Shown: positions 34,780 through 46,094 of the stretch, piece after piece
Layout: each line of letters begins with the position of its first letter
How positions within the stretch are numbered: the stretch's first letter is position 1
Source: Pseudomonas sp. ATCC 13867
GTDB lineage: Bacteria > Pseudomonadota > Gammaproteobacteria > Pseudomonadales > Pseudomonadaceae
Assembly: GCF_000349845.1 (NCBI RefSeq)
Contig: NC_020829.1
Span: 4,781,001-4,845,000 of the forward strand
DNA: 64,000 nt
Direction: 5' to 3'
Translations under genes and position numbers: made by a program
Notes under the pieces: generated by a model
What the model was told of the DNA's origin: nothing
Databases searched by the model: none
What the model saw: only the letters and a program-made list of their open reading frames with translations

Positions 34780-37700
34780 TCACGCCTTTTCCACGTTGAC
34801 GAGGAAGGATTTGAACTCCGGCGTCTGCGTGTTCCCGTCGCCCACGAAGGGGGTCAGGGTGTTGGTCAGGTAGCCGTTGCGCGCAACCCCGGAGAAGCCC
34901 CAGTGCAGGGGGATGCCCACGTGGTGCACGGTCTTGCCGTTGACCTGCAGTGGCCGGATGCGCTTGGTCACCACCGCCACCGCCTTGATGAAGCCGCGGT
35001 TGGAGGAGACCTTCACGCGGTCGCCGGCCTTGATGCCGAGCTCCTTGGCCAGCGCCTCGCCGATCTCGACGAACTGTTCCGGCTGGATGATCGCATTCAG
35101 ACGGCAATGCTTGGTCCAGAAGTGGAAATGTTCGGTGAGCCGGTAGGTGGTCGCGGCGTAGGGGAACTCGTCGGCCTTGCCGAACAGTTCCATGTCGTTC
35201 TTGAACACCCGCGCTGCCGGGTTGTTGATCGCCTGCGGGTTCTTGTGCAGCGGGTTGATGCCGATCGGCGTCTCGAACGGCTCGTAGTGCTCGGGGAACG
35301 GGCCTTCGGCCATCTTGTCGACGGCGAAGAAGCGCGCCACGCCTTCGGGGTTCATGATGAATGGGTTCATCCCCGCTTCCGGCGGTACGTCGACCTTGTA
35401 GTCCGGCACGTCGGTGCCGCCCCAGGCCTTGCCGTTCCACCACACCAGGCGCTTCTTCACCGGATCCCAGGGCTTGCCGCTGGGGTCGGCGGAGGCGCGG
35501 TTGTAAAGGATGCGCCGGTTGGCCGGCCACGCCCAGGCCCAGCCCAGGGTCTGGCCCATCGCGTATGGGTCGCTGTTGTCGCGGCGGGCCATCTGGTTGC
35601 CCTGTTGCGTCCAGGAACCGGCGAAGATCCAGCAGCCGCTGGCGGTACTGCCGTCCTCGCGCAGCAGCGCGAAGCCCGGCAGCTGTTCGCCGGCTTTCGC
35701 CAGGAGCATGCCGTTGGCCGGGTCGACCAGGTCGGCCAGGGCCTTGCCGTTGTACTCCTTGGCCAGCTCGTCCGGGCCCGGCTCGTCGGGTTTGAGGTAG
35801 TTCCAGTCCAGGCCGAGGATCGGGTCGGGGAACTTGCCGCCGTCCTTGGCGTAGGCATTGCGCAGGCGGTGATACAGGCCGGCCATGATCGCGATGTCGG
35901 TACGCGCCTCGCCCGGCGGCTCGGCGCCCTTCCAGTGCCATTGCAGCCAGCGCCCGGAGTTGACGATGGAGCCGTCTTCCTCGGCGAAGCAACTGGTGGG
36001 CAGGCGGAACACCGTGGTCTGGATGGCCTTGGTATCGACGTCGTTGTGCTCGCCGGCATTGCGCCAGAACTCGGAGGTCTCGGTGGCCAGCGGGTCCATC
36101 ACCACCATCCACTTCAGCTTGGCCAGCGCGGCGCTGACCTTGGCCTTGTTGGGGAAGGAGGCGATGGGGTTGAAGCCCTGGCAGAAGTAACCGTTGACCT
36201 TGCCCTGGTACATCATGTCGAAGTAGCGCAGCACGTCGTAGCCGGCGCCCGGCATGTCGAGCTTGGGCAGCCAGTCGTAGCACCAGTTGTTGTCCTTGGT
36301 GGCGGCCTTGCCGAACCAGGACTTCATCAGGCTGACGTGGAACTTGCCATAGTTCTGCCAGTAGGACAGTTGCCCCGGGCGCAGCGGCTTGGCCGTGCGC
36401 TTGGCGATGTAGGTATCGTAGTCCTGCTCCGCGTCCATCCCCAGGGTCAGGTAGCCCGGCAGCAAGTTGGACAGCAGCCCAAGGTCGGTCAGGCCCTGGA
36501 TGTTGGAGTGGCCGCGCAGGGCGTTTATGCCGCCGCCGGGCATGCCGATGTTGCCCAGCAGCAGCTGGACCATCGCGCCGGTGCGGATCATCTGCGCGCC
36601 CACCGAGTGCTGGGTCCAGCCCAGGGCGTACATGACGGTCATCACCTTGTCGGGCGCGGCGGTGGTGGCGATCTCCTCCCACACCTTGAGCATCATGTCC
36701 TTGGGCGTGCCGCAGATGTTGCTCACCACGTCCTGCGTATAGCGGCTGTAGTGCTGCTTCATCAGGTTGAACACGCAGCGCGGGTGTTGCAGGGTCGGGT
36801 CGACCTTGGCGAAGCCGTCCTCACCGAGTTCGTACTGCCAGGACGACTTGTCCGGGTAGGTGCGCTTCTCGGCGTCGTAGCCGTTGAACAGGCCGTCCTC
36901 GAAGCCGAAGCCCTCCTTCACGATGAAGGAGACGTCGGTGTAGTTGTGCACGTACTCCTTCTGGTACTTGCCGTTTTCCAGCAGGTAGTTGATCAGACCG
37001 CCGAGGAAGGCGATGTCGGTCCCGGTACGGATCGGCGCGTAATAGTCGGCCACCGCGGCGGAACGGGTGAAACGCGGGTCGACCACCAGCAGGCGCGCCT
37101 TGTTGTGCGCCTTGGCCTCGGTCACCCACTTGAAGCCGCACGGGTGCGCTTCAGCAGCGTTGCCGCCCATGATCAGGACCAGATCGGCATTCTTGATGTC
37201 GGTCCAATGGTTGGTCATGGCTCCACGGCCAAACGTCGGGGCAAGACTTGCCACCGTCGGGCCGTGTCAGACACGTGCTTGGTTGTCGAACGCCAGTATG
37301 CCGAGAGAACGCACCACCTTGTGGGTGATGTAGCCCGCTTCGTTGGAAGACGCCGACGCGGCCAGGAAACCGGTGGTCAGCCAGCGGTTCACCGTCTGGC
37401 CCTGGGCGTTCTTCTCGATGAAGTTGGCGTCGCGGTCTTCCTTGATCAGCTTGGCGATGCGGTCGAGCGCCTCGTCCCAGCCGATGCGTTTCCACTCGCT
37501 GGAACCGGCCTCACGGATCTCCGGATACTTCAGGCGGTTGGGGCTGTGGACGAAGTCCAGCAGGCCCGCGCCCTTGGGGCAGAGCGTGCCGCGGTTCACC
37601 GGGTGATCGGAATCACCCTCGATGTGGATGATGTTCTGCGCAACGTTCTTCGCCGCATCCCCCTGGCTGTACAGCAGGATGCCGCAACCCACCGAGCAGT

Positions 37701-37857
37701 ACGGACAGGTATTGCGGGTTTCGACGGTGCGCGCAAGTTTGAAGTGGCGGACCTGGTCGGCAAAGGCATCCGGGGGTGCAACCCCCAGTGCCGCCAGGCT
37801 CGATCCTCCAAGGCCTACAGCGCAAACCTTGAAGAATTGCCGACGGTTCATATCCAT
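34780..37857 (-). CDS. fdnG: Formate dehydrogenase catalytic subunit, selenocysteine-containing
   Basis: A 1025-residue molybdopterin enzyme oxidising formate to CO2 in the periplasm. It starts MDMNRRQFFKVCAVGLGGSS with a Tat signal, then a [4Fe-4S] motif (CPYCSVGCG ... CPKGA). A TGA at 37267-37269 is in frame at codon 197, where E. coli FdnG has selenocysteine 196, directly followed by His198 (UHGPT). A naive translation would split the gene into two pieces (240 and 824 residues). The SECIS hairpin, tRNA-Sec, selA and selB in the same strand and region show the codon is read as Sec, not stop. Confidence 0.96.
37224..37269 (-). promoter_or_regulatory. SECIS element of fdnG with the UGA codon
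   Basis: On the minus strand the TGA is followed at once by CACGGCC (37260-37266), a 29-base arm-and-loop region and GGCCGTG (37224-37230). The two seven-base ends pair perfectly, and an inner stem (GACGG/CGTC-like, GGCAAG/CTTGCC) continues the hairpin. This is the bacterial selenocysteine-insertion signal that binds SelB. Confidence 0.9.
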
Positions 37858-38010
37858 CGTGCGTCTCCTGATCAGGCAGCGTACGTCCGGTACATCGCCG
37901 GACCCTTGCTGCTTAAAAGATAGCCAAGCCGGGGCAATGCGCCAGCTTTGAGCGGGGCAGACCATGCACGCGGGTTTCTTGCGGCGCATTGACGCGCGTC
38001 AGGACGTCAC

Positions 38011-38199
38011 TCAGAACGGACTGGTCAATACGCCTAAATGGGCAGTCGGCGGGTAGGAACAGGAGATACCGTTGCCGTCCGGGCGGCAGGCGGACTGCAG
38101 GCGGTCACGCTGGAGGGACTCGTGCAAGCCCAGCAGTGCCAGCCCGATGAGGATGGCGAGCAGGTAATGGCGCGCATGTCTTCTTCTTATCGCTTTCAT
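38011..38199 (-). CDS. Small membrane protein upstream of fdnG, unknown function
   Basis: A 62-residue frame with a strong ribosome site (GGAGG) before ATG 38199. Residues about 13-25 are hydrophobic (YLLAILIGLALLG) after a basic start (KAIRRRHARH), giving a single membrane helix with the C-terminus outside. Two cysteines in the tail (SACRPDG, ISCSYPP) could form a disulfide. It reads in the same direction as fdnG, 153 bases ahead of it. I do not recognise a family. Confidence 0.5.
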   Translation of the reverse strand: MKAIRRRHARHYLLAILIGLALLGLHESLQRDRLQSACRPDGNGISCSYPPTAHLGVLTSPF

Positions 38200-38295
38200 G
38201 ACGACCTCCGTCACTTCAGCCTGCGATCGGGGCACAGGACCCTGCCATAAGGGAAAGTCTGGAACCTATCCGCCAGCTGTCAACCGCCGGCTTGA

Positions 38296-40416
<2,121 letters not shown>

Positions 40417-40425
40417 CGGCTCTTC

Positions 40426-40498
40426 GTAGGAGCGAGCTTGCTCGCGAACAGTTTTCCCTGCTGCTGCGGTGCCGGACGATTCGCGAGCGAGCTCCTAC
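40426..40498. repeat. REP doublet with a shortened right unit
   Basis: The left unit is complete (GTAGGAGCGAGCTTGCTCG); the right unit reads TTCGCGAGCGAGCTCCTAC instead of CGCGAGCAAGCTCGCTCCTAC, so a few bases are lost. Confidence 0.85.
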
Positions 40499-40514
40499 AG
40501 GGGACGCACCGGCA

Positions 40515-40919
40515 TCACGCTGACTCCAGCAGCCCCTTGATCGCCTGCAGATCCTTCTCCACCCACCGCGCATCCCGCTCGAAGGTGGCGTCATCCATCT
40601 GCGGCTGACGCAGCAGGGTCAATTGCAATTCGCAGCCGTCGCCATTGGCGATCAAGCGCAGCGGGATGTGGATCGCCGGGCTGTCCTCGGGCAGCACCGC
40701 ATGGTCCAGCACGCCGAAGGCATTGCGCGGCGAGAAGCGCACCCGCAGCGGGCCCTGGGCTGTCTGCGCCAGCCACAGCTCGCCCTCCAGCGGCTCGATG
40801 GCAGTGCACAGGCCGGAGGCCCAGCGGGGGAAGTTTGCCGGTTCGGCGAGAAAGTCATAGGTCTCGCCCCAGCGCCGCTCGATACGGACACTCAGGGTGC
40901 GGGAAGGCAACGTGGTCAT
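40515..40919 (-). CDS. SRPBCC-family protein
   Basis: A 134-residue protein with the START/SRPBCC fold pattern (RRWGETYDFLAEPANFPRWASGL at the N-terminus; LQLTLLRQPQMDDATFERDARWVEKDLQAIKGLL at the C-terminal helix). Such proteins bind small hydrophobic ligands. I start at the ATG at 40919 (MTTLPSRTLSV). It reads toward fadH and is divergent from the DMT transporter at 41010. The ligand is unknown. Confidence 0.75.
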   Translation of the reverse strand: MTTLPSRTLSVRIERRWGETYDFLAEPANFPRWASGLCTAIEPLEGELWLAQTAQGPLRVRFSPRNAFGVLDHAVLPEDSPAIHIPLRLIANGDGCELQLTLLRQPQMDDATFERDARWVEKDLQAIKGLLESA

Positions 40920-41009
40920 GGCGGCTCCAGGGATCGGGCGCAGAGATGCTCCAGTCTGGTGCATACTAGCCGGCTGCCCTTTCCGCTTCGATTGCCCAGG
41001 AGTCCCTCC

Positions 41010-41459
41010 ATGCCCACGCCGCCCTGGTGGATGTTCGTACTACCCCTGATCGCCGGCGCCTGCCTGCCGCTGCAAGCCGGCATCAACGGCCAGTTGGCCA
41101 AGCAGGTGTCCAGCGTGCTGGCCGCCGCGCTGATTTCCTTCTTCGTCGGCACCATGGGCCTGCTGGTGCTGACCCTGGCCAACCGCGACTTCCCCAGCCT
41201 CGCCGCCCTGCGCGAGCTGCCCTGGTGGCAATGGTGCGGCGGCTTCCTCGGCATGTTCTTCATCTTCATTGCCGCCTTCGCCGCCCCGCGTGTCGGCGCG
41301 CTGATGTTCATGGTGCTGGTGCTCGCCGGCCAGTTGGGCATGGCCATGACCCTCGACCACTTCGGCTGGGCCGGATTCCGCGAAGCGCCGGTCAGCGGGC
41401 TGAAGATCGCCGGCATGGCCGCCATTGCCGTCGGCATCTGGATGATCCGCAAGGGCTGA
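41010..41459 (+). CDS. Short DMT-family transporter (YdcZ/DUF606 type)
   Basis: A 149-residue membrane protein with five hydrophobic segments, of the single-domain DUF606/YdcZ transporters that act as dimers. It opens MPTPPWWMFVLPLIAGACLPLQAGINGQLAKQVSSVLAA, a typical family start; CCCAGGAGT precedes the ATG. The substrate is unknown. It is followed 42 bases later by idi, and the two may be co-transcribed. Confidence 0.84.
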   Translation: MPTPPWWMFVLPLIAGACLPLQAGINGQLAKQVSSVLAAALISFFVGTMGLLVLTLANRDFPSLAALRELPWWQWCGGFLGMFFIFIAAFAAPRVGALMFMVLVLAGQLGMAMTLDHFGWAGFREAPVSGLKIAGMAAIAVGIWMIRKG

Positions 41460-41501
41460 TAAGCTGGAGGGCGGCGCACGGCAGGCTCGCAGGAGAATCC
41501 C

Positions 41502-42050
41502 ATGACCGATATCCAGGTGATCCTGGTCGACGAACACGACAACCCGACGGGCACGATGGAGAAGCACCAGGCGCACCACCTGGGGCTGCGCCACCGGGCC
41601 ATCTCGGTGTACCTGTTCAACCGCGCCGGCGAGTTGCTGCTGCAACGCCGCGCGCTGGGCAAGTACCACTGTGGCGGGCTGTGGAGCAATAGCTGCTGCG
41701 GCCATCCGTACCCGGATGAATCGGCCCGGCACGCCGCCGAACGCCGGCTGCGCGAGGAAATGGGCGTACAGGTCGCATTGCGCAAGCTGTTCGAGTTCAG
41801 CTACCGCCTGGAGCTGCCCAACGGCATGACCGAGCACGAGTACGGCCACCTGTTCGGCGCCATCGACGACCAGCCGCCGCGGCCTGATCCCGAGGAAGCC
41901 GACGACTTCCGCTACGTCGCCCTGGCCGATCTGGACGCCGAGATGGCGGCGCAGCCCGAGCGCTTCACCCCCTGGTTCCGCCTCTGCTACCCGACGTTCC
42001 GCCAGTACCTGCGCGACCACGGCGGACTCACGGTCCTGTCGACGGACTGA
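41502..42050 (+). CDS. idi: Isopentenyl-diphosphate delta-isomerase, type I
   Basis: A 182-residue NUDIX-fold isomerase interconverting isopentenyl and dimethylallyl diphosphate. The catalytic cysteine is in WSNSCCGHP (Cys65/66) and the catalytic Glu is in the TEHEYGH segment (Glu111/113), equivalent to Cys67 and Glu116 of E. coli. Metal ligands in HHLGLRHRAISVY are present. The gene is optional in organisms using the methylerythritol route, which makes both isomers. CAGGAGAA precedes the start. Confidence 0.93.
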   Translation: MTDIQVILVDEHDNPTGTMEKHQAHHLGLRHRAISVYLFNRAGELLLQRRALGKYHCGGLWSNSCCGHPYPDESARHAAERRLREEMGVQVALRKLFEFSYRLELPNGMTEHEYGHLFGAIDDQPPRPDPEEADDFRYVALADLDAEMAAQPERFTPWFRLCYPTFRQYLRDHGGLTVLSTD

Positions 42051-42166
42051 AGCCCGCGGTTCGCGCCCGCGCTGTTCGTCGCCCCTTCTCTTCGTCGAAA
42101 GACCGCGCAATTCTTCGCGCCGGCCACTATGATGCGCGCCTTCGCAACACCCCGCCGAATGCCGCC

Positions 42167-42568
42167 ATGAGAAAACCGCCGCTGATCGCCAACGCCGAAC
42201 TGGACCGCCTGGAAACCTGGGCCAAGTACACCTCGGGCCTGTGCAAGGACTGCAACGCCACCTGCTGCACCATGCCGGCGGAAGTGAACGTCAACGACCT
42301 GATCCGTATCGGCATCGTCGACGAATTCGAGCGCGACGAACCGGCGAAGAACATCGCCAAGCGCCTGCTGAAGGAAGGCGTCGTCGAGCGCTTCAACCAG
42401 AAGAGCGGCATATTTACCCTGACCCGCTCCAGCAACGGCGATTGCTACTTCCTCGACCGCAAGACCCGCCTGTGCACCATCTACGCCAAGCGCCCGGACA
42501 CCTGCCGCAACCACCCGCAGGTCGGCCCGCGCCCCGGCTACTGCGCCTACCGCAAGAAGACTGCCTGA
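42167..42568 (+). CDS. YkgJ-family cysteine-cluster protein
   Basis: A 133-residue protein with the CxxCxxxCC zinc/iron-type cluster near the N-terminus (CKDCNATCCTMPAEV) and later cysteines in GDCYFLDRKTRLCTIYAKRPDTCRNHP and GYCAYRKK. This arrangement is the YkgJ (CxxCxxCC) family, which binds a metal; the role is unknown. No ribosome site is obvious. It stands alone between idi and the MATE exporter. Confidence 0.83.
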   Translation: MRKPPLIANAELDRLETWAKYTSGLCKDCNATCCTMPAEVNVNDLIRIGIVDEFERDEPAKNIAKRLLKEGVVERFNQKSGIFTLTRSSNGDCYFLDRKTRLCTIYAKRPDTCRNHPQVGPRPGYCAYRKKTA

Positions 42569-42601
42569 GCGCCGGGCAGCTAAGCCGTTTCGTGTCTTCT
42601 C

Positions 42602-42683
42602 GTAGCGAGCTTGCTCGCGAACCTGCAAGGCACGGTGCCATGCGGTTCGCGAGCAATAACGATGGCGTCCCCCTCGCTCCTAC
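42602..42683. repeat. REP doublet with an inserted segment in the right unit
   Basis: The left unit lacks a few bases (GTAGCGAGCTTGCTCGCGAA). In the right unit the sequence GCGAGCAA is followed by TAACGATGGCGTCCCC before CTCGCTCCTAC, so about 16 bases replace the usual G before CTCGCTCC. A similar insert (GGGCTAGGCGCCCC) is found at 53967-53980. Confidence 0.8.
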
Positions 42684-42741
42684 CGGTGGCGCCCGCGCCT
42701 GAACCGGCTCGCTATACTGCGGGCCTGCTCAGGAGCCCCGC

Positions 42742-44091
42742 ATGAACCCCCTGCTCGAAGCCTGGCGTCATTCGCCGACCCACCGTCGCGTCTGGGCGCT
42801 CGCCGCGCCGATGATCCTCTCCAACATTTCCGTCCCTCTGGTCACGCTGGTTGACAGCGCGGTGATCGGCCATCTGCCGCATGCCCACCAGTTGGGCGCG
42901 GTGGCCGTCGGCGGCGGGCTCTACACCCTGCTGGTGGGCGTGCTCGGCTTCCTGCGCATGGGCACCACCGGCTTCGCCGCCCAGGCCGCCGGCCGCAGCG
43001 ACGGCGGCGCGCTGCGGCGGATTCTCGGCCAGGGACTGTTGCTCGCGCTCGGGCTGGCCCTGCTGCTCGGCGCGCTGGCGCTGCCGCTGAGCGATCCCGC
43101 CCTGGCACTGATGCGCCCGTCCGCCGAACTCGACACACTGGCCCGCCAGTTCTTCCACATCCGCCTGCTCGGCCTGCCGGCGGCGCTGGCCACCTACGCG
43201 CTGGTCGGCTGGTTCCTCGGCACGCAGAACGCCCGCGCACCGCTGGCGATCCTGCTGACCACCAACCTGATCAACATCGCCCTCGACCTGTGGTTCGTGC
43301 TCGGCCTGGAATGGGGCGTGGCCGGCGCCGCGCGCGCCTCGGTGATCGCCGAGTGGAGCGGCGCGCTACTCGGCCTGGCGCTGACCCGTGGCGCGCTCAG
43401 GCGTTATCCCGGCCAGCCGGACTGGTCGCGCCTGCGCGCGTGGATGAGCTGGCGGCCGCTGTTGATGGTCAACCGCGACATCTTCATCCGCAGCCTGGCG
43501 CTGCAGGGCGTGTTCTTCCTGCTCACCGTGCAGGGCACGCGCCTGGGCGATGCCACGGTGGCCGCCAACGCGCTGCTGCTCAACGGCCTGATGGTCACCT
43601 CCTACGCGCTGGACGGCCTGGCCCACGCCGTGGAAGCCTTGTGCGGCCACGCCATCGGCGGTCGCGACCGCACCGCGCTGCGCCGCTCACTGGTGGTGGC
43701 CTGCGGCTGGTCGCTGATCGCCAGCCTGCTGTTCGTGGCGTTCTTCACCTTCGCCGGACATCTGTTCATCGCCTTGCAGAGCGACATTCCCGAGGTGCGC
43801 GCCACCGCCGACCAGTACCTGCCCTACCTCGCCTGCCTGCCGCTGATCGGCCTGTGGAGCTACCTGCTGGACGGCCTGTTCATCGGCGCCACCCGCGCCC
43901 GCGAGATGCGCAACGCCATGCTCCTGGCCTGCGCCGCCAGCCTGCCGCTGGGCCTGCTGCTGCAACCCTTCGGCAATCACGGATTGTGGCTGACCTTCCT
44001 CAGTTTCATGTTGCTGCGCGGGCTGATTCTCGGCGCCTACGCCTGGAGACTGACGCGCCACGACGCCTGGCAGGCGCCCGCCGAGACGTAA
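42742..44091 (+). CDS. dinF: MATE-family efflux transporter, DinF-like
   Basis: A 449-residue protein with 12 hydrophobic segments in two halves, of the MATE exporters. It starts AAPMILSNISVPLVTLVDSAVIGHL, and has the characteristic FLRMGTTGFAAQA and the later GLAHAVEALCGHAIGGRDR segments typical of DinF. It would exchange protons or sodium for drugs or oxidised metabolites. AGGAGC precedes the ATG. It is not next to lexA, so damage control of expression is not shown. Confidence 0.88.
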   Translation: MNPLLEAWRHSPTHRRVWALAAPMILSNISVPLVTLVDSAVIGHLPHAHQLGAVAVGGGLYTLLVGVLGFLRMGTTGFAAQAAGRSDGGALRRILGQGLLLALGLALLLGALALPLSDPALALMRPSAELDTLARQFFHIRLLGLPAALATYALVGWFLGTQNARAPLAILLTTNLINIALDLWFVLGLEWGVAGAARASVIAEWSGALLGLALTRGALRRYPGQPDWSRLRAWMSWRPLLMVNRDIFIRSLALQGVFFLLTVQGTRLGDATVAANALLLNGLMVTSYALDGLAHAVEALCGHAIGGRDRTALRRSLVVACGWSLIASLLFVAFFTFAGHLFIALQSDIPEVRATADQYLPYLACLPLIGLWSYLLDGLFIGATRAREMRNAMLLACAASLPLGLLLQPFGNHGLWLTFLSFMLLRGLILGAYAWRLTRHDAWQAPAET

Positions 44092-44277
44092 GGCACGGGA
44101 CGAAGGCGCGTCACGTCGAGCGGCGGCGCGTGGGGAAAAAGTGGGGGCTGCGCTGGAACGCGCGGATTCCGCCCTCTACAGTGCCAGGCACGCCGGACGT
44201 GGCCGCGCGGCGCTCGGGCGCTGCCCGCAGGATCCATCGCGCACCCCATCGAAGGCCCCACCAGAAGGACACGCCTC

Positions 44278-44733
44278 ATGGCCCAAGCCATTGCCGCCTA
44301 CCTGCATTACCTGTCGATCTTCGTCCTGTTCGCCCTGCTGGTGCTGGAACACCGCCTGTTCCGCCTGCCGCTGGACCTGGAACGCGCGCGCAGCCTGATC
44401 GTCGTCGACATCGCCTACGGCGCCTGTGCCGGCGCGGTGCTGCTGACCGGCGCGGCGCGGGTGGTGTGGTTCGCCAAAGGCACCGAGTATTACCTGCACA
44501 ACAGCCTGTTCCACGCCAAGATCGGACTGTTCGTACTGGTCGCGCTGCTGTCGATCCTGCCGACCATGACCTTCCTCAATTGGCGCAACGACCTCAAGGC
44601 CGGCCGCGTCCCGCAGGTCGGCGCGCGCCAGGCCAGGCTGGTGACCATGACCATCCGCCTGGAACTGCTGGTCCTGCTGATCCTGCCGCTGCTGGCCAGC
44701 CTGATGGCGCGTGGTTACGGAATGATCGGCTGA
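44278..44733 (+). CDS. DUF2214 membrane protein
   Basis: A 151-residue inner-membrane protein with four hydrophobic segments (starting near residues 5, 44, 80 and 125). The opening AAYLHYLSIFVLFALLVLEHRLFRL and the central NSLFHAKIGLFVLVALLSILPT are typical of the DUF2214 family, of unknown function. AGAAGGAC lies before the ATG. It converges with the NAT gene. Confidence 0.83.
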   Translation: MAQAIAAYLHYLSIFVLFALLVLEHRLFRLPLDLERARSLIVVDIAYGACAGAVLLTGAARVVWFAKGTEYYLHNSLFHAKIGLFVLVALLSILPTMTFLNWRNDLKAGRVPQVGARQARLVTMTIRLELLVLLILPLLASLMARGYGMIG

Positions 44734-44742
44734 CCCCGACGC

Positions 44743-45588
44743 TCATTCCCGGGGCGCGAGCAGCCCCGCCAGGCGCTGGCGCAAGGCCGGTAACTCTCGC
44801 TCCGCCGGCCACAGGCGGAAACGCTCGCGCAATACCGTCAGCAGTTCGTCCGCATCCTCGATGCTGCGCTGCTCGACGTTGCCGTCGACGGTACGCCGGG
44901 TGAACTGGCCGTTGTTCAACGACAGCCGCGCACCGCCCTCGCTGACGGCCACGCGCAGGAAGCGGCGAAACACGCTCTGCGGATAGGTCGAGGTGTACCA
45001 GTTGCGCATGACGTAATCGACCCATTGCTGCGCTTGCAGGGTGAAGCGGTACAGCGTCTGCCAGCCGGATGGGGAACGCGCCGCCATTTCCAGTTCGCCG
45101 TCCGGCTCGCCGGTCAGCCGCCAGCCGCCGGGCAGCTCCTCGTTCACCCGCAGCGGCAGCGCGCGGGACGATGCGGGCCCGCCGAAGCCGATGTCCACCA
45201 GATACGCACCGTCGGCGAGGTCGATACGCAGCAGCAGGTGCGTCTGCGGGGTCTGCGGCGCATCGGCCGGCAGCCCCCAGCGCACCCGCCCGACCAGCAG
45301 CGTCACCCGGTAGCCGAGGCTGGTCAGCAGGCGTGCGAACAGGCTGTTGAGCTCGAAGCAGTAGCCGCCGCGACGCTGTTCCACCAACTTGGCGAAGACC
45401 GCCTGCGGATCGATGTCCACGGTTTTCTCCAGCAGCACGTCGAGGTTCTCGAACGGTAGCCGGTGCAGCGCCGCGTCGATCAGCCGATCGAGGTTCGCCA
45501 GCGTCGGCGCCGGGCGCGCAGCCGGCAGGCCGAGGCGGGCCAGCGTGGCGTCGAGCTGGGCGGCGCTGAAGGGGGTGAGCGGGGTCAT
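44743..45588 (-). CDS. Arylamine N-acetyltransferase
   Basis: A 281-residue enzyme that acetylates arylamines and hydrazines from acetyl-CoA. The catalytic triad is visible: Cys77 in RRGGYCFELN, His117 in TPQTHLLLRID and Asp132 in VDIGFGG, with the same order and spacing as in known NATs. I start at MTPLTPFSAAQL (45588), after GGAGAT; the open frame upstream is unrelated. It is downstream of the cupin and epimerase genes, and the three may form one unit. Confidence 0.92.
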   Translation of the reverse strand: MTPLTPFSAAQLDATLARLGLPAARPAPTLANLDRLIDAALHRLPFENLDVLLEKTVDIDPQAVFAKLVEQRRGGYCFELNSLFARLLTSLGYRVTLLVGRVRWGLPADAPQTPQTHLLLRIDLADGAYLVDIGFGGPASSRALPLRVNEELPGGWRLTGEPDGELEMAARSPSGWQTLYRFTLQAQQWVDYVMRNWYTSTYPQSVFRRFLRVAVSEGGARLSLNNGQFTRRTVDGNVEQRSIEDADELLTVLRERFRLWPAERELPALRQRLAGLLAPRE

Positions 45589-45611
45589 GCGAATCTCCTT
45601 TCGCGAAGCAT

Positions 45612-46094
45612 TCAATGAGTGGGTTCCGGGATCACCAGCGGGCCGCAGTGCTCGTCGCTGATGATCACCGCGAGCAGCCGGGTCGCCGTGCTGGCGCTGG
45701 GGTTCTCGGCGAACAGGTGCAGCTCGCCGCGGGGCTCGAACCAGGTTTCCCCGGGACCGTAGGTCCGCGCCGGCAGGCCCTGCATCCGCGAGCGCACCTG
45801 GCCGTACAGGACGATGGCGGTCAACGCCCCCGGATGCCGGTGCGCCGGCGTGTGGGCGCCGGGCGGAAAGTCCACCTGCAAGGTGGTGACGACCTTGCCG
45901 GGAACCTCCGCCAGCGGCTCGCAGGACAGGCGGCTGACCTGGGTACTCGGCCTGGCATCGGCCCGAGGCTGCGCGGGACCGTCGGCGAGCTGCACCAGCG
46001 GGCGCGACCACGGCTGCCAGAGCAGCGCACCCGCCGCCACGGCGGCGGCCAGCAGCCATCCGACGCGGGTTTCGTGGCTCGGCACGGGCCTCAT
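45612..46094 (-). CDS. Membrane-anchored cupin-domain protein
   Basis: A 160-residue protein. Residues about 12-28 form a hydrophobic anchor or signal (VGWLLAAAVAAGALLW). The rest is a small cupin barrel with the metal-binding pattern of motif 1, PGAHTPAHRHPGALTAIVL, and a weaker second motif (PGETWFEPRGELHLF). The binding of a metal in the periplasm is likely; the reaction is unknown. The ATG at 46094 overlaps the stop of the epimerase gene (ATGA). Confidence 0.75.
   Translation of the reverse strand: MRPVPSHETRVGWLLAAAVAAGALLWQPWSRPLVQLADGPAQPRADARPSTQVSRLSCEPLAEVPGKVVTTLQVDFPPGAHTPAHRHPGALTAIVLYGQVRSRMQGLPARTYGPGETWFEPRGELHLFAENPSASTATRLLAVIISDEHCGPLVIPEPTH

Noticed and set aside
37267..37269. 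Apparent nonsense mutation splitting fdnG
   Set aside because: The TGA is at the known selenocysteine position, is followed by a perfect SECIS hairpin, and selA, selB and tRNA-Sec are encoded in the same region.
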